Shown piece after piece: positions 8,378-17,194 of a DNA stretch of 58,739 nucleotides. The position numbers were made by a program, and so were the translations under genes. Each line of letters begins with the position of its first letter. Position 1 is the first letter of the stretch. Source of the DNA: Candidatus Gastranaerophilales bacterium (GTDB lineage Bacteria; Cyanobacteriota; Vampirovibrionia; Gastranaerophilales; Gastranaerophilaceae); assembly GCA_910587055.1 (NCBI GenBank), contig CAJUKY010000006.1, forward strand, positions 30,837 to 89,575, given 5' to 3'. Below the pieces are notes generated by a model, which ran no database searches, was not told the origin of the DNA, and saw only the letters and a program-made list of their open reading frames with translations.

Positions 8378-9307
8378 TTTTTGTTTTTTCTTTTGCTTTA
8401 TTTCATCTTCAATAAAGGAAGGGATGTAGAAACTGAAAATATTTCTTCCTTCAATAAGACTTTCCGCTTTTATAATTCCTGAATGCGCTTCAATAATTTT
8501 TCTTGATAAATAAAGCCCCAGCCCGAAACTTACCTTTTTATATTTGTCTGAAAAACTTGTGTATTTTTTGAAAAGCTGTTTTAAAATTTTATCTTCAATA
8601 TAATTTCCCGAATTTTCTATATAAAATCTGAAAAATCCCCTGTCATTTACAAGGTTTATATTGACGGTTGTATTTTTGAATGCGTAATTTATTGCATTTG
8701 CAATTAAGTTCATAATCACTCTTTTTATCTGCATTCTGTCAGCGCAAATAATATTATTTTTTGAATCGGAATTGATTTGAATATCTAATTTCTTTTCATA
8801 TGCAAGACTTTTAATTTCTTCCATACATTCTTTTGTTAAATCAAGAGCATCGAAATCTTCATAGTTTAAAATAACCGTGCCGCTTTTGAATTTATAAGTT
8901 GCAAGAAGGGTTAAAATCATCTCTTTCATATATTTACAGGAGTTTAAGGTTGCATTTAATAAATTCTTTTGTTCGGTATTCAATGAACCCAGACTTTCAT
9001 CCAAAAGTATTTGAATACTTTTTATTTGAGAGAGCGCGGGAGTTTTCAAATCATGGCTTAAAGTGGCAACGAAATTTTCTTTATATTCGGCTATTTTATT
9101 GAATGCTGCAATATCGGAATTATTTTCAATTTTTGTATAATTTAAAATTCTCGGTATTAAAAGATAAAGGACAAAAGATGAAAAAATAATTATAATCCGT
9201 AATTTATCGGATAGTGCGGCATAAGGATTGAAGCATAAGAATAATAAGCACAGACAGAAAAAGATATCCTTTATTGTTGTATATATAATTATTTTAATCA
9301 TATTCAT
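8366..9307 (-). CDS. Membrane sensor histidine kinase, orphan
   Basis: About 313 residues from ATG 9307 (an upstream TTG at 9328 is less likely). Two N-terminal membrane helices with a short loop and no large sensor domain, then HisKA with FVATLSHDLKTPALS (phospho-acceptor H at about 85). The HATPase has an N-box NLIANAINYAF and FGLGLYLSRKIIEAHSG. All catalytic boxes look intact. No response regulator gene is adjacent, so the partner must be elsewhere. Confidence 0.9.
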   Translation of the reverse strand: MNMIKIIIYTTIKDIFFCLCLLFLCFNPYAALSDKLRIIIIFSSFVLYLLIPRILNYTKIENNSDIAAFNKIAEYKENFVATLSHDLKTPALSQIKSIQILLDESLGSLNTEQKNLLNATLNSCKYMKEMILTLLATYKFKSGTVILNYEDFDALDLTKECMEEIKSLAYEKKLDIQINSDSKNNIICADRMQIKRVIMNLIANAINYAFKNTTVNINLVNDRGFFRFYIENSGNYIEDKILKQLFKKYTSFSDKYKKVSFGLGLYLSRKIIEAHSGIIKAESLIEGRNIFSFYIPSFIEDEIKQKKKQKLRF

Positions 9308-9384
9308 AATAATTATTATTTTATACAAGATTATAATATTTTTTATATTGTAAAGAAAATTTTATTTAAAATAATCGGTCATAT

Positions 9385-10299
9385 TTATGAATTATTCTTT
9401 AAATTCCGTTCAAGTAAGGCTTTTTTTAATTTTTCCAAAAATAATTCTGCTGCAGGTGAAAATACTTGATATTTTTTCCAGACAATATCAAGACCTGATT
9501 CTAATTTAGGACTTAACGGCCTGAAACAAAGCTCACTTTTGCTTGATGTGTCTACGAGTTTATCAAGCGTTACTGCATATCCTACACCATGTTTTACCAT
9601 AACTGCCGCATTATAAACAAGATTAAATGTTGCAACTGTATTTAAATTTTCAAATTCACCTTTAAACCACTCTATAAAATCATTTTTAGCAGATGTTTTT
9701 CTTATTGCCTGTCTTGAATTAAGGAGAGGCAGACCCTTTAAGTCTTCAAGTTTAATGTGTTTCTTTCTGGCTAAAGGACTGTCTTTTCTCATAACAACTC
9801 CCCAGATATCTTTTTTAGGTAAAGTTATATGATCATACTTTGATAAATCCACAGGCTGAATTAAAATTCCAAAATCAAGCAGGCCTTTATCCAGCTTTTC
9901 TGTTACATCTTCTGCATTTCCGGATTGAATATGAAACTTGATATCGGGATAATCCGTTTGAATTTCTTTAATGATTTCTGCAATGTATTTCATTGAATCG
10001 GTTTCGCCGCCCCCTATATAAACATTGCCAGAAATGGTATCGCTTATTGATTGAAATTCAGCCTCTGTTTTTTCAACCATATCTATGATTTCCTGCGCTC
10101 TTTTTCTTAAAATCATTCCTTCGGGGGTAAGTGTAATTTTATGTTTTCCTCTTATAAAAAGCTGCTGTTTTAATTCTTTTTCAAGATCCTGCAGCTGTCT
10201 TGTCAATGTGGGCTGAGTTAAGTGCAGGGAATTTGCCGCTCCCGTGACAGAGCCTTCTCTTACAAGGGCTAAAAAGTATTTTAAAACTCTTATTTCCAT
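9385..10299 (-). CDS. LysR-family transcriptional regulator
   Basis: 304 residues from ATG 10299 (MEIRVLKYFLALVREGS, the classic LysR start); an upstream TTG at 10335 actually coincides with a -35 box. The winged HTH is at residues ~2-60 (GSVTGAANSLHLTQPTLTRQ), followed by a periplasmic-binding-like effector domain. It is divergent from an acetyltransferase/hydrolase pair, the usual position of LysR targets. There is no Shine-Dalgarno; a -10 hexamer ends 6 nt before the ATG, so the mRNA is probably leaderless. Confidence 0.92.
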   Translation of the reverse strand: MEIRVLKYFLALVREGSVTGAANSLHLTQPTLTRQLQDLEKELKQQLFIRGKHKITLTPEGMILRKRAQEIIDMVEKTEAEFQSISDTISGNVYIGGGETDSMKYIAEIIKEIQTDYPDIKFHIQSGNAEDVTEKLDKGLLDFGILIQPVDLSKYDHITLPKKDIWGVVMRKDSPLARKKHIKLEDLKGLPLLNSRQAIRKTSAKNDFIEWFKGEFENLNTVATFNLVYNAAVMVKHGVGYAVTLDKLVDTSSKSELCFRPLSPKLESGLDIVWKKYQVFSPAAELFLEKLKKALLERNLKNNS

Positions 10300-10305
10300 T
10301 TTTTT

Positions 10306-10335
10306 ATAATATCTTTTTCTTATTATGCCTGTCAA
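10306..10335 (-). promoter_or_regulatory. lysR promoter placing the start site at the ATG
   Basis: Minus-strand TTGACA (10335-10330), an 18-nt spacer and TATTAT (10311-10306), then six A and the ATG. Transcription would start at or within a base or two of the start codon. Confidence 0.6.
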
Positions 10336-10436
10336 GCATTTTATATTATTAAATATAAGTATTTGCTATTTTTTAAATAATTGTGAATAATTAATAATAG
10401 TTAGAAGTAAAAAAATATGAAAATTGAAGCTAAATT

Positions 10437-11006
10437 ATGAATATACAAGAATTTATAGAAGCAATGGCAAGAAAAGAATATGTTGATTCAAACTCCGAAC
10501 TTTTGCAAATGTTTCATAAGCTTGCTCAGGATGCTCTCAAAATAACAACACAAATTAATAACGGATACCATACGCCCGATGAAATCAGAAAACTTTTTTC
10601 AAAGCTTACGGGTAAAAAAGTGTCCGATACATTTTGTTTATTTCCGCCATTTTATACGGAATGCGGTAAGAATATAACGCTCGGCGAAAATGTTTTTATT
10701 AATGCCTGCTGTAAATTTCAGGATCAAGGCGGGATAACAATCGGGGACAATTGTCTGTTAGGCCACAATGTTACAATTGCAACATTAAATCATGATTTTA
10801 ATCCTCAAAAAAGGGCGAATATTAATCCAAATCCTGTTGTAATCGGAAATAATGTTTGGATTGCTTCAGATTCAACGATACTTCCCGGAGTAACAATTGG
10901 AGATGGTGCAATAATTGGTGCAGGAAGCGTTGTAACAAAAGATGTTGCTCAAAATACAATTGCTGCGGGTAATCCTGCAAGAATTATAAAATATATAGAA
11001 ACCTGA
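10437..11006 (+). CDS. Maltose/galactoside O-acetyltransferase-like enzyme
   Basis: 189 residues: an N-terminal helical mac-type segment (to ~55), then left-handed hexapeptide repeats (ITIGDNCLLGHNVTIAT, VVIGNNVWIASDSTILPG, VTIGDGAIIGAGSVVTKDV). The acetyl-transfer histidine is H119 in TLNHDF. It probably moves acetyl from acetyl-CoA to a free sugar. The gene is divergent from lysR and is followed 15 nt later by a hydrolase. The Shine-Dalgarno is weak. A seven-codon ORF (10417-10440) ends in TTATGA across the ATG, which might couple translation. Confidence 0.92.
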   Translation: MNIQEFIEAMARKEYVDSNSELLQMFHKLAQDALKITTQINNGYHTPDEIRKLFSKLTGKKVSDTFCLFPPFYTECGKNITLGENVFINACCKFQDQGGITIGDNCLLGHNVTIATLNHDFNPQKRANINPNPVVIGNNVWIASDSTILPGVTIGDGAIIGAGSVVTKDVAQNTIAAGNPARIIKYIET

Positions 11007-11021
11007 TAAAGGGGAAATTTA

Positions 11022-12050
11022 ATGAAGAAGTTGTTAATTTATTTATTTGTATCTGTATTATTTATAGGAGGTGCACTTATGGCTGAAGCCAAAAAAGCGG
11101 ATGACCTTTGGGATAAGGTATTTCCAAAATCAGATAAAGTAAAAGCAGAAAAAGTAAGCTTTAAAAACAGATATGGCATAACGCTTATTGGAGATTTATA
11201 CGTGCCGAAAAATATTAACGGGAAATTACCTGCAATTGCTGTGAGCGGACCATTTGGAGCCGTAAAAGAGCAGGCTTCCGGTTTATATGCGCAGACTATG
11301 GCGGAGCGCGGCTTTATAACACTTGCTTTTGATCCTTCATATACAGGTGAATCAGGCGGGGAGCCAAGGAATGTCGCAAGTCCCGATATTAATACGGAAG
11401 ACTTTTCTGCTGCTGTTGACTTTTTATCCAATCAGGATAATGTTGACCCTGAAAAAATTGGAATAATAGGCATTTGCGGATTTGGCGGAATGGGATTAAA
11501 TGCTGCGGCTATGGATACCAGAATTAAAGCGGCGGTAACTTCAACTATGTATGATATGAGCCGCGTTAATGCTAACGGATATTTTGATTCAATGGATGAA
11601 AAAGCAAGATATGAATTGAGAAAAACTCTTAATGAACAGAGAACTAAAGACTTTAAAAACGGCACTTTTGCGCCTGCAAACGGGCTTCCTGATAAGTTGA
11701 CAGGGGAAGAACCTCAATTTGTAAAAGAATACTGGGATTATTATAAAACACAACGCGGATTTCATAAACGTGCAATAAATTCTAACGGAAATTGGAATAT
11801 GACGTCATCTCTGTCTTTTATGACAATGCCGATTCTGGTTTACAGCGGTGAAATTCAAAATGCAGTGCTGATGATTCATGGAGAAAAAGCACACAGCAGG
11901 TATTTTAGCGAGGATGCTTTTAAAAAATTAAAAGGAGATAATAAAGAGCTTTTGATTATTGAAGGAGCAAATCATGTTGACTTATATGATAATTTAGAAA
12001 AAATTCCGTTTGATAAAATTGAAAAGTTTTTTAAAGAATATCTTAAATAA
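11022..12050 (+). CDS. Secreted alpha/beta hydrolase with cysteine nucleophile elbow
   Basis: 342 residues. Signal peptide MKKLLIYLFVSVLFIGGALM with cleavage near AEA. The nucleophile elbow is G-I-C-G-F-G (C152) rather than G-x-S-x-G, as in dienelactone-hydrolase-type enzymes and a known clade of alpha/beta hydrolases. The expected late histidine is in EGANHVDLY. The substrate is unknown. It sits 15 nt behind the acetyltransferase, with AAAGGGG before the ATG, so the two are probably co-transcribed under the divergent LysR regulator. A terminator follows. Confidence 0.85.
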   Translation: MKKLLIYLFVSVLFIGGALMAEAKKADDLWDKVFPKSDKVKAEKVSFKNRYGITLIGDLYVPKNINGKLPAIAVSGPFGAVKEQASGLYAQTMAERGFITLAFDPSYTGESGGEPRNVASPDINTEDFSAAVDFLSNQDNVDPEKIGIIGICGFGGMGLNAAAMDTRIKAAVTSTMYDMSRVNANGYFDSMDEKARYELRKTLNEQRTKDFKNGTFAPANGLPDKLTGEEPQFVKEYWDYYKTQRGFHKRAINSNGNWNMTSSLSFMTMPILVYSGEIQNAVLMIHGEKAHSRYFSEDAFKKLKGDNKELLIIEGANHVDLYDNLEKIPFDKIEKFFKEYLK

Positions 12051-12062
12051 GCTTTGCCGGTT

Positions 12063-12104
12063 TAAAATTTCCCCCGTAAAGGCTAGCTCTGCGGGGGAAT
12101 TTTA
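12063..12104 (+). terminator. Intrinsic terminator
   Basis: AAATTTCCCCCG pairs with CGGGGGAATTTT around a 16-18-nt loop, after the hydrolase stop, with T-rich 3' end. Confidence 0.75.
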
Positions 12105-12135
12105 TAGTTCAAACGCTGATATTATATTTTGATTT

Positions 12136-13074
12136 ATGAAGATGTTTGAAATTATAAAAAATATACGGGATTTTATTGTGAAATTTTTCTGGCAGATTTT
12201 GCTTGCGGTTTTTCTTATTATAATGGGAATACTGCTTTATCAGAGGCTTACATATACATTTATTACCGCAGAATTTAATGAGCTCCGTCCCATTAAGGGA
12301 AGAATAAATGTTTTTTATAAGGGATATAAGATAGGAAAAGTCTTGTATATTAAGCCGAATGGCGATTATACATCTACACATATGAAGATTGCACTTTTTC
12401 ATAATAAAAACTTGAAATTACCGGATAATATCAGTGTAAAGCTTCAAAGAGAAAAAGATAAATGGCGTAAAATTGATTATGTTGATATTATTTATCCTGA
12501 TGAACCTTCGGTTGCTTATTTAAAAAACGGAGATATTGTATCCGGTAAATCCACGGTTGATATTGAAACGTTTTTATCAAGCCAGGAAGCGGATTCGCTT
12601 GATAATATGAAAGAAAACCTTGAAAAAACGGTTGAAGAATTAAACGATACAATAGGGGCTTTAAAAGATTTATTCACCACATTAAACGAAATGGCTGCAG
12701 AAAACAGAAAAAATCTTAAAGAAACCACTGATAACCTTGAAAATACGACAAAAAATATTGAGAATTTAACGATAAAATTAAACCGCTCAATTAAACAGGA
12801 AAGCCTTGACAAATCGATGTCTAACCTTGAAGAAACAACGGAAAATGTTAAAAATTCGACAACCGATTTACAGGAAACGGTCAGAAAAATAAATGAATTT
12901 ACAAATAATAATATGACAGGCATTGAAACAGGTGTTAATAATACAGAGTATATTATTAATAATTTAAATGAAATAACCTGCGGCATTAAAAACACGCTTA
13001 AGAAACGCTTCGGCGGAATAAGACTTCTTTTCGGAAGGACAATAGGCAAAGAATGTACAAAATGTAACAATTAA
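12136..13074 (+). CDS. MCE/MlaD-domain lipid-transport protein
   Basis: 312 residues. One N-terminal membrane helix (about 17-37), then an MCE domain (about 42-135) with the fold-typical RINVFYKGYKIGKV. A long Glu/Asn/Thr-rich coiled coil follows (about 150-280; repeated ENLEKTVEELNDT-like heptads). MlaD-type proteins are inner-membrane anchored and carry lipids toward the outer membrane. No mlaE/F partner is adjacent. The upstream region has no Shine-Dalgarno; TATATT lies 7 nt before the ATG. Confidence 0.8.
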   Translation: MKMFEIIKNIRDFIVKFFWQILLAVFLIIMGILLYQRLTYTFITAEFNELRPIKGRINVFYKGYKIGKVLYIKPNGDYTSTHMKIALFHNKNLKLPDNISVKLQREKDKWRKIDYVDIIYPDEPSVAYLKNGDIVSGKSTVDIETFLSSQEADSLDNMKENLEKTVEELNDTIGALKDLFTTLNEMAAENRKNLKETTDNLENTTKNIENLTIKLNRSIKQESLDKSMSNLEETTENVKNSTTDLQETVRKINEFTNNNMTGIETGVNNTEYIINNLNEITCGIKNTLKKRFGGIRLLFGRTIGKECTKCNN

Positions 13075-13082
13075 ACGGGGGT

Positions 13083-13859
13083 TTAAAGTCTTTCTTGAAG
13101 AGTTTTTATTCTTTCTTTAATATTTTTTGAATTTTGATTTTGTGTTTTTAAAAACATTTCAAGATAGTAAATTTCAAACTCAATTGCTTTATTTATAATA
13201 TTTTTAAGGTTTTTATCCTGAATTACGGAGCGGGGAAAGAATATTTTTCTTGTTTCAAAGCCTGAAACGGCAGATGATGAAAGGTTTTTTAAAAAGTCTA
13301 TTGATTTTGATGTAATTTCACCGCCTATGATTACATTTTTGTTTGCCTGTTTGCATTTTTCAATAACAGGAACGATGGTTTTTTCTATCTCAGATGAATC
13401 AATTAAAGAATGTTCTATATTAAGAGATGAGATTAAATCTCCTCTTCCTATTACAATTCCGTTAAGTAAATTTGAATATTTTGAATTTAAAATGGAGCTG
13501 AAATTTTGAATTCCCGTTTGTGTTTCAATGTTTATAAATATTTTTTTGTTTGAAATTTCATCCGCAGTGTATACTGAAAGCAGGGTTTCAATGAATTTTT
13601 TAAATGCATAGGATGTTTCTACCATAGGGGCTATTATTGCATCTGCGTTTACGTTTTTTGAGATTAAGATATCGTTATAAGAGGAAAAGCCGCCGAGTTT
13701 TAATGCAAGATTTATGGAGTTTTGTTTTAATATTTCGGATATTTTAGATAAATATGCTTCCTTAAGATATTCGCTTTCAAATTCAAGCTTAAAGGCTTTA
13801 GCTCCAAGAGTCCGCAGTTCTTTTATATATTTGAAAAAATTTGTATCATTTGCAGTCAT
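13083..13859 (-). CDS. HpcH/HpaI aldolase / citrate-lyase-fold protein
   Basis: 258 residues resembling the PEP/pyruvate-binding TIM barrels of the HpcH/HpaI-CitE superfamily: LKLGGFSSYNDI, ADAIIAPMVET (the metal-side glutamate region), INIETQTGIQN, then VIGRGDLISSL, with a conserved-type aspartate. The C-terminus is a helical extension. Its substrate is unknown; it lies between an MCE gene and the glycosyltransferase island. There is no Shine-Dalgarno: an extended -10 (TGgTAAAAT) ends 6 nt before the ATG, and the start region is itself a 16-bp tandem duplication. Confidence 0.55.
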   Translation of the reverse strand: MTANDTNFFKYIKELRTLGAKAFKLEFESEYLKEAYLSKISEILKQNSINLALKLGGFSSYNDILISKNVNADAIIAPMVETSYAFKKFIETLLSVYTADEISNKKIFINIETQTGIQNFSSILNSKYSNLLNGIVIGRGDLISSLNIEHSLIDSSEIEKTIVPVIEKCKQANKNVIIGGEITSKSIDFLKNLSSSAVSGFETRKIFFPRSVIQDKNLKNIINKAIEFEIYYLEMFLKTQNQNSKNIKERIKTLQERL

Positions 13860-13886
13860 AGAAAAATTTTACCATAGAAAAATTTT
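13857..13886. repeat. Tandem duplication of a start/-10 segment
   Basis: CATAGAAAAATTTT occurs at 13857-13870 and again at 13873-13886 (period 16). It covers the start codon and -10 region of the aldolase-like gene. Confidence 0.8.
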
Positions 13887-13938
13887 TGTTTCGGCGCAAT
13901 TCTTGTGTTGTAATAATGTTTAAAAAAATAATAACAAT

Positions 13939-13968
13939 TTGAAAAGTTATTTAAAAAAATGTTATAAT
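13939..13968 (+). promoter_or_regulatory. Strong promoter of a short transcript
   Basis: TTGAAA (13939-13944), an 18-nt spacer and a perfect TATAAT (13963-13968). The only thing downstream for 155 nt is a terminator hairpin. Confidence 0.6.
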
Positions 13969-13974
13969 TACCAG

Positions 13975-14035
13975 TGTAAAAATCTTGCATGATGAATTAA
14001 AACAAAGCCGATTATTTTAATGGCTTTGTTTTTTC
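13975..14035 (+). ncRNA. Candidate ~60-nt small RNA or attenuated leader
   Basis: Predicted start about 7 nt past the TATAAT, ending in a perfect 9-bp hairpin, AACAAAGCC (14001-14009) with GGCTTTGTT (14022-14030), followed by a run of six T in total. No gene ends on this strand for it to terminate. It is either an independent sRNA or an attenuator ahead of the glycosyltransferase gene at 14125. Confidence 0.45.
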
Positions 14036-14124
14036 ATACTTTACATTATTTAATAAAAGTTTATTTTTCCCTTATTTTTGTGGTATTATAGCGGGTATCT
14101 GTTTTGAATTTATAGGAAATATTG

Positions 14125-15504
14125 ATGTCTGAAGCATTGCAAACGACAGAAATTAATGAAGCTCCCGTAAATATTCCCGAGGTATCAGTTATTGTACCTG
14201 TATATAATGCTGAAAAATATATTGAAAGATGCCTGAACAGCTTGCTTACTCAAACATTCGGCAATATTGAAATAATTGTTGTAAATGACGGTTCAACGGA
14301 TAAATCAATGTCTGTTATTGAAAAACTGGCGGGCGAAGATGACAGGATAAAAATAATAGAACAGGCTAATCAAAAACAGGGTGCCGCAAGAAACAGAGGG
14401 CTTGATGCGGCCAGAGGTGATTTTATAACATTTGTAGATGCTGATGATTGGGTAGATATAGATTATATTGAAAAGTTACAACATTGTATTAAAAAACACA
14501 ATACGGATATTGCTGCGGCATCTGCCGTAAGGATTAAATCCTCCGGTAAATTCAGACGATATTCAAATTATAAAGAAGAAATTTTTTATACAGGTTTTAA
14601 TAATCTTGCTAAAACCTTAAAAGTGCCGAATCACTGGCAGGTGTGGGGTATTTTGTATAAAAAAGAAGTTCTTGAAAATGTACGCTTTGAAGAAAATGTC
14701 TGCTATGAAGATGCTGAATTTTTAACAAAAGCTCTCCATAATACAAAAACTTTAATTACGGTTCCTGGCATTAAGTACTATCGTTTTGCGGACAGTTTTT
14801 CAATAATGCGATTAATTCATTCTGCTGCAAGATTGGAAGATAAAATTAATTCTAAAATTAATGTTGTAAAATTTATGAAGGAAAACAACATTAAGTTTCA
14901 GGATTTTCTTATTGAAAAAGAAAAAAACCTCTATTGCACCATCAAACATTATCAAAACAGAAAAGATTTTTACTTATTTGGTTTTAAAATAGCTTCAAAA
15001 GAAGAAAAGTACCAATTTCAAAAAACATTTTTAATTATCAATACACCAAAAGTGGATGATCCGAATGAAAGCATTATTTCAATAAGCCCCCTTTGCCAGA
15101 ATATTAAAATGGTTTACCCTGATTCAAAGGTTGCACTTTTAATTCATAATAATAATTTTGATGAGGCTATAAAGCTTGATTGTATTGATGATGTAATACT
15201 TTATAATGAAGAAGAATACCCCGGGCGATTCGGGTTTGTTGATTTTGTAAAAGAGTTTGTTTATAAGAATATTTATACAACTTTTATTATTGATGATAAT
15301 TTCAGAAGTTTTATTCTTGCTAAAATGCTGCATTCGAAATATATATTTAAGTCGAAGAGGAATTCAAAAATTCCGCAGGATGAAGAACTAATGACTCTTT
15401 TTCAAAGATTGACCCATAAAAAGCTTGTTAATTTTACTCCTAAATTTAAAACAAATCATCTTAAAACAGAATCAGTGCAAGAGTCCGTTGCAGCACAGGA
15501 ATGA
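14125..15504 (+). CDS. GT2 glycosyltransferase fused to half of a GT9 domain
   Basis: 459 residues from ATG 14125 (AGGA upstream; a TTG directly before is ignored). Residues ~18-240 are a GT2 (GT-A) domain: SVIVPVYNAEKYIERCLNSL, VNDGSTD and the metal-binding DADDW at ~105-109. After a linker (IKHYQNRKDFYLFGFK), residues ~300-450 match only the N-terminal Rossmann half of a GT9/heptosyltransferase-like domain (LCQNIKMVYPDSKVALLI). The same half-module appears in the 1033-residue protein at 20265. It opens the surface-polysaccharide island and faces a minus-strand modification operon. Confidence 0.88.
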   Translation: MSEALQTTEINEAPVNIPEVSVIVPVYNAEKYIERCLNSLLTQTFGNIEIIVVNDGSTDKSMSVIEKLAGEDDRIKIIEQANQKQGAARNRGLDAARGDFITFVDADDWVDIDYIEKLQHCIKKHNTDIAAASAVRIKSSGKFRRYSNYKEEIFYTGFNNLAKTLKVPNHWQVWGILYKKEVLENVRFEENVCYEDAEFLTKALHNTKTLITVPGIKYYRFADSFSIMRLIHSAARLEDKINSKINVVKFMKENNIKFQDFLIEKEKNLYCTIKHYQNRKDFYLFGFKIASKEEKYQFQKTFLIINTPKVDDPNESIISISPLCQNIKMVYPDSKVALLIHNNNFDEAIKLDCIDDVILYNEEEYPGRFGFVDFVKEFVYKNIYTTFIIDDNFRSFILAKMLHSKYIFKSKRNSKIPQDEELMTLFQRLTHKKLVNFTPKFKTNHLKTESVQESVAAQE

Positions 15505-15537
15505 TAACTGGTATAAAAATAAAAGTGAATTAAATAC

Positions 15538-16458
15538 TTATTTTTTTATACGTTTTAAAAATCTTTTGAGTTCCTTTTTAACATAATAAAAGAGTAATTC
15601 TGTTTTGCAGCTGTGTATCACTTTATGCATTTGATTAATCAAATTTTTTTGAATTTCTCTTACTTCATTGTGATTTATTGTATAATTTTTTTCAATATAA
15701 TCTTTATTTATAATTTTTTGATTATCTAAAATATAGATAGGAGATGGGGTTTTGGTTGAATAAACGGAATAATAATCCATAAATTTATAATATGATGTTG
15801 TTTTTTCCGAAATTCTAACCCATAAATTCGGTATATTTAATGCATCGCAAGCTATTAAGGGATGCATGGCGCTTGATATTACGGTTTTACAGCTGCACAA
15901 ATCATATAAAAATTCTTTTGGCGGCTTTTTAATATCTAAAATAACGGAATTGGGGTTTGCATTTTGTATCTTTTGCCAGATTTCATTGTCACGGTCTGCA
16001 TAATGGGGGACAATCCCAAGATTAAATTTTTTTTCAACCTTATTTTTATCAATTAATAAGTGTGAAAGAAGCCCCCCGTCACCTAGTACGATTTTATTCC
16101 TTACCCCCCCCTCAGCACTTTTTGCTAATTTTTCAATCCTTTTTAGTGTTAATTTTCCTCGTACAGCCCATGGCTTAATATTTCTTAATAATTTTTCAGG
16201 AAGAATAATATTAGGGTTATGAAAGAATCCTCCTTCTTCAAAGCCAAAACCCGCAGAAAATATATTTATCGGGGATTTAATTATTTTTTTATTTTTATCA
16301 TCAAGCAAAATATTATCCAAAACGGAGCCTATGCCCATAAAAAGCGCATCTGATACCGGTGTTGGTTTTATTTTGCATTTAAAAAACAACTCAAAAATTT
16401 CTTCATTGAGTTTATCGCCAAAATTTTCTATGTTGCAGTAATATAATGGTAATTTCAT
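15538..16458 (-). CDS. Polysaccharide pyruvyl transferase family protein
   Basis: 306 residues with the family's segments in order: NFGDKLNEEIF, MGIGSVL, AVRGKLTLKRIEKL, VLGDGGLLSHLL, GIVPHYADRD and the C-terminal SSAMHPLIACDAL. Members add ketal pyruvate to capsule or LPS sugars using PEP, or act as related transferases. It is the last gene of a four-gene minus-strand operon, starting 8 nt after the methyltransferase. A G8 run on the coding strand (16104-16111, encoding EGGV) could switch the gene off by slippage. Confidence 0.85.
   Translation of the reverse strand: MKLPLYYCNIENFGDKLNEEIFELFFKCKIKPTPVSDALFMGIGSVLDNILLDDKNKKIIKSPINIFSAGFGFEEGGFFHNPNIILPEKLLRNIKPWAVRGKLTLKRIEKLAKSAEGGVRNKIVLGDGGLLSHLLIDKNKVEKKFNLGIVPHYADRDNEIWQKIQNANPNSVILDIKKPPKEFLYDLCSCKTVISSAMHPLIACDALNIPNLWVRISEKTTSYYKFMDYYSVYSTKTPSPIYILDNQKIINKDYIEKNYTINHNEVREIQKNLINQMHKVIHSCKTELLFYYVKKELKRFLKRIKK
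16104..16111. repeat. C8/G8 tract inside the pyruvyl transferase gene
   Basis: Eight C on the plus strand (G on the coding strand) near codons 116-118. It is a slippage-prone length in a strongly AT-rich gene. Confidence 0.75.
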
Positions 16459-16466
16459 AATAAGAA

Positions 16467-17174
16467 TTATTGAACCTTTAAGAATTTCTTTTGTATCCAG
16501 AATGAATCAGATTGTCGGCCAAGTCTTTGAAAATATATTAGTTCAAAATTATTCTTTTCCAAAATTTCTTTAATATCGGTATATAATTTTGTATCCACCA
16601 TATTAAGGCATTTTTGTACATGTTCTGCTTCAACATGTACGGCATTAACATCTTTTAATCTATCTCCAAAACCGTCTAAAGCTTCCCAGTTGCATCCTTC
16701 GACATCAAGTTTCAGGAAATCGATTTTTGATATTTGATTTTTATTCATAAAATCATCCATACGAATCGCCTGTATTTGTACGGCGTTTGTATCATAGGGT
16801 ATGGGCAGAAGCGAAGACAGACCTGTGTTTGCAGAACTTGCCGGCACAATATTAAAATTCATAATTTTGTTTTCATTAAATACGGCATTGTTATATGCTT
16901 TAAATTTATGAATTTTTGTAATTGCTTTATATAAATCAGGATGGGCCTCGAAAACATAAACATTTTCAGGCTTAACTTTAAAGGCATCAGCTAAATAATC
17001 AGCATCCTGAGCAAAATTTGCGCCTATTTCAAAAATATTATGTATTTCAAGCGTTGAACGTTCTTTTATCCAGTCCGCAAACGGCTTCATTGAGGCCCCG
17101 TTGCTTGCGGGATTATAATTTTCGTATTTATTTATATTTTGTTTTTTCTTTTTAAACAAATTTTTTAATTTCAT
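16467..17174 (-). CDS. FkbM-family SAM-dependent methyltransferase
   Basis: 235 residues from ATG 17174, which has AAAGGA upstream (the TTG at 17198 lies in the previous gene). The N-terminus is a short basic tail (KLKNLFKKKK). The SAM-binding loop is IFEIGANFAQDADYLA, then VYVFEAHPDLY and the FkbM motif IDFLKLDVEGCNWEAL. It probably O-methylates a surface sugar. Third gene of the minus-strand operon. Confidence 0.9.
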   Translation of the reverse strand: MKLKNLFKKKKQNINKYENYNPASNGASMKPFADWIKERSTLEIHNIFEIGANFAQDADYLADAFKVKPENVYVFEAHPDLYKAITKIHKFKAYNNAVFNENKIMNFNIVPASSANTGLSSLLPIPYDTNAVQIQAIRMDDFMNKNQISKIDFLKLDVEGCNWEALDGFGDRLKDVNAVHVEAEHVQKCLNMVDTKLYTDIKEILEKNNFELIYFQRLGRQSDSFWIQKKFLKVQ

Positions 17175-17194
17175 AAATAATCCTTTACATAAAA

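Noticed and set aside
10417..10440. Seven-codon ORF MKIEAKL overlapping the acetyltransferase start
   Set aside because: Too short to claim as a gene; mentioned only as possible coupling.
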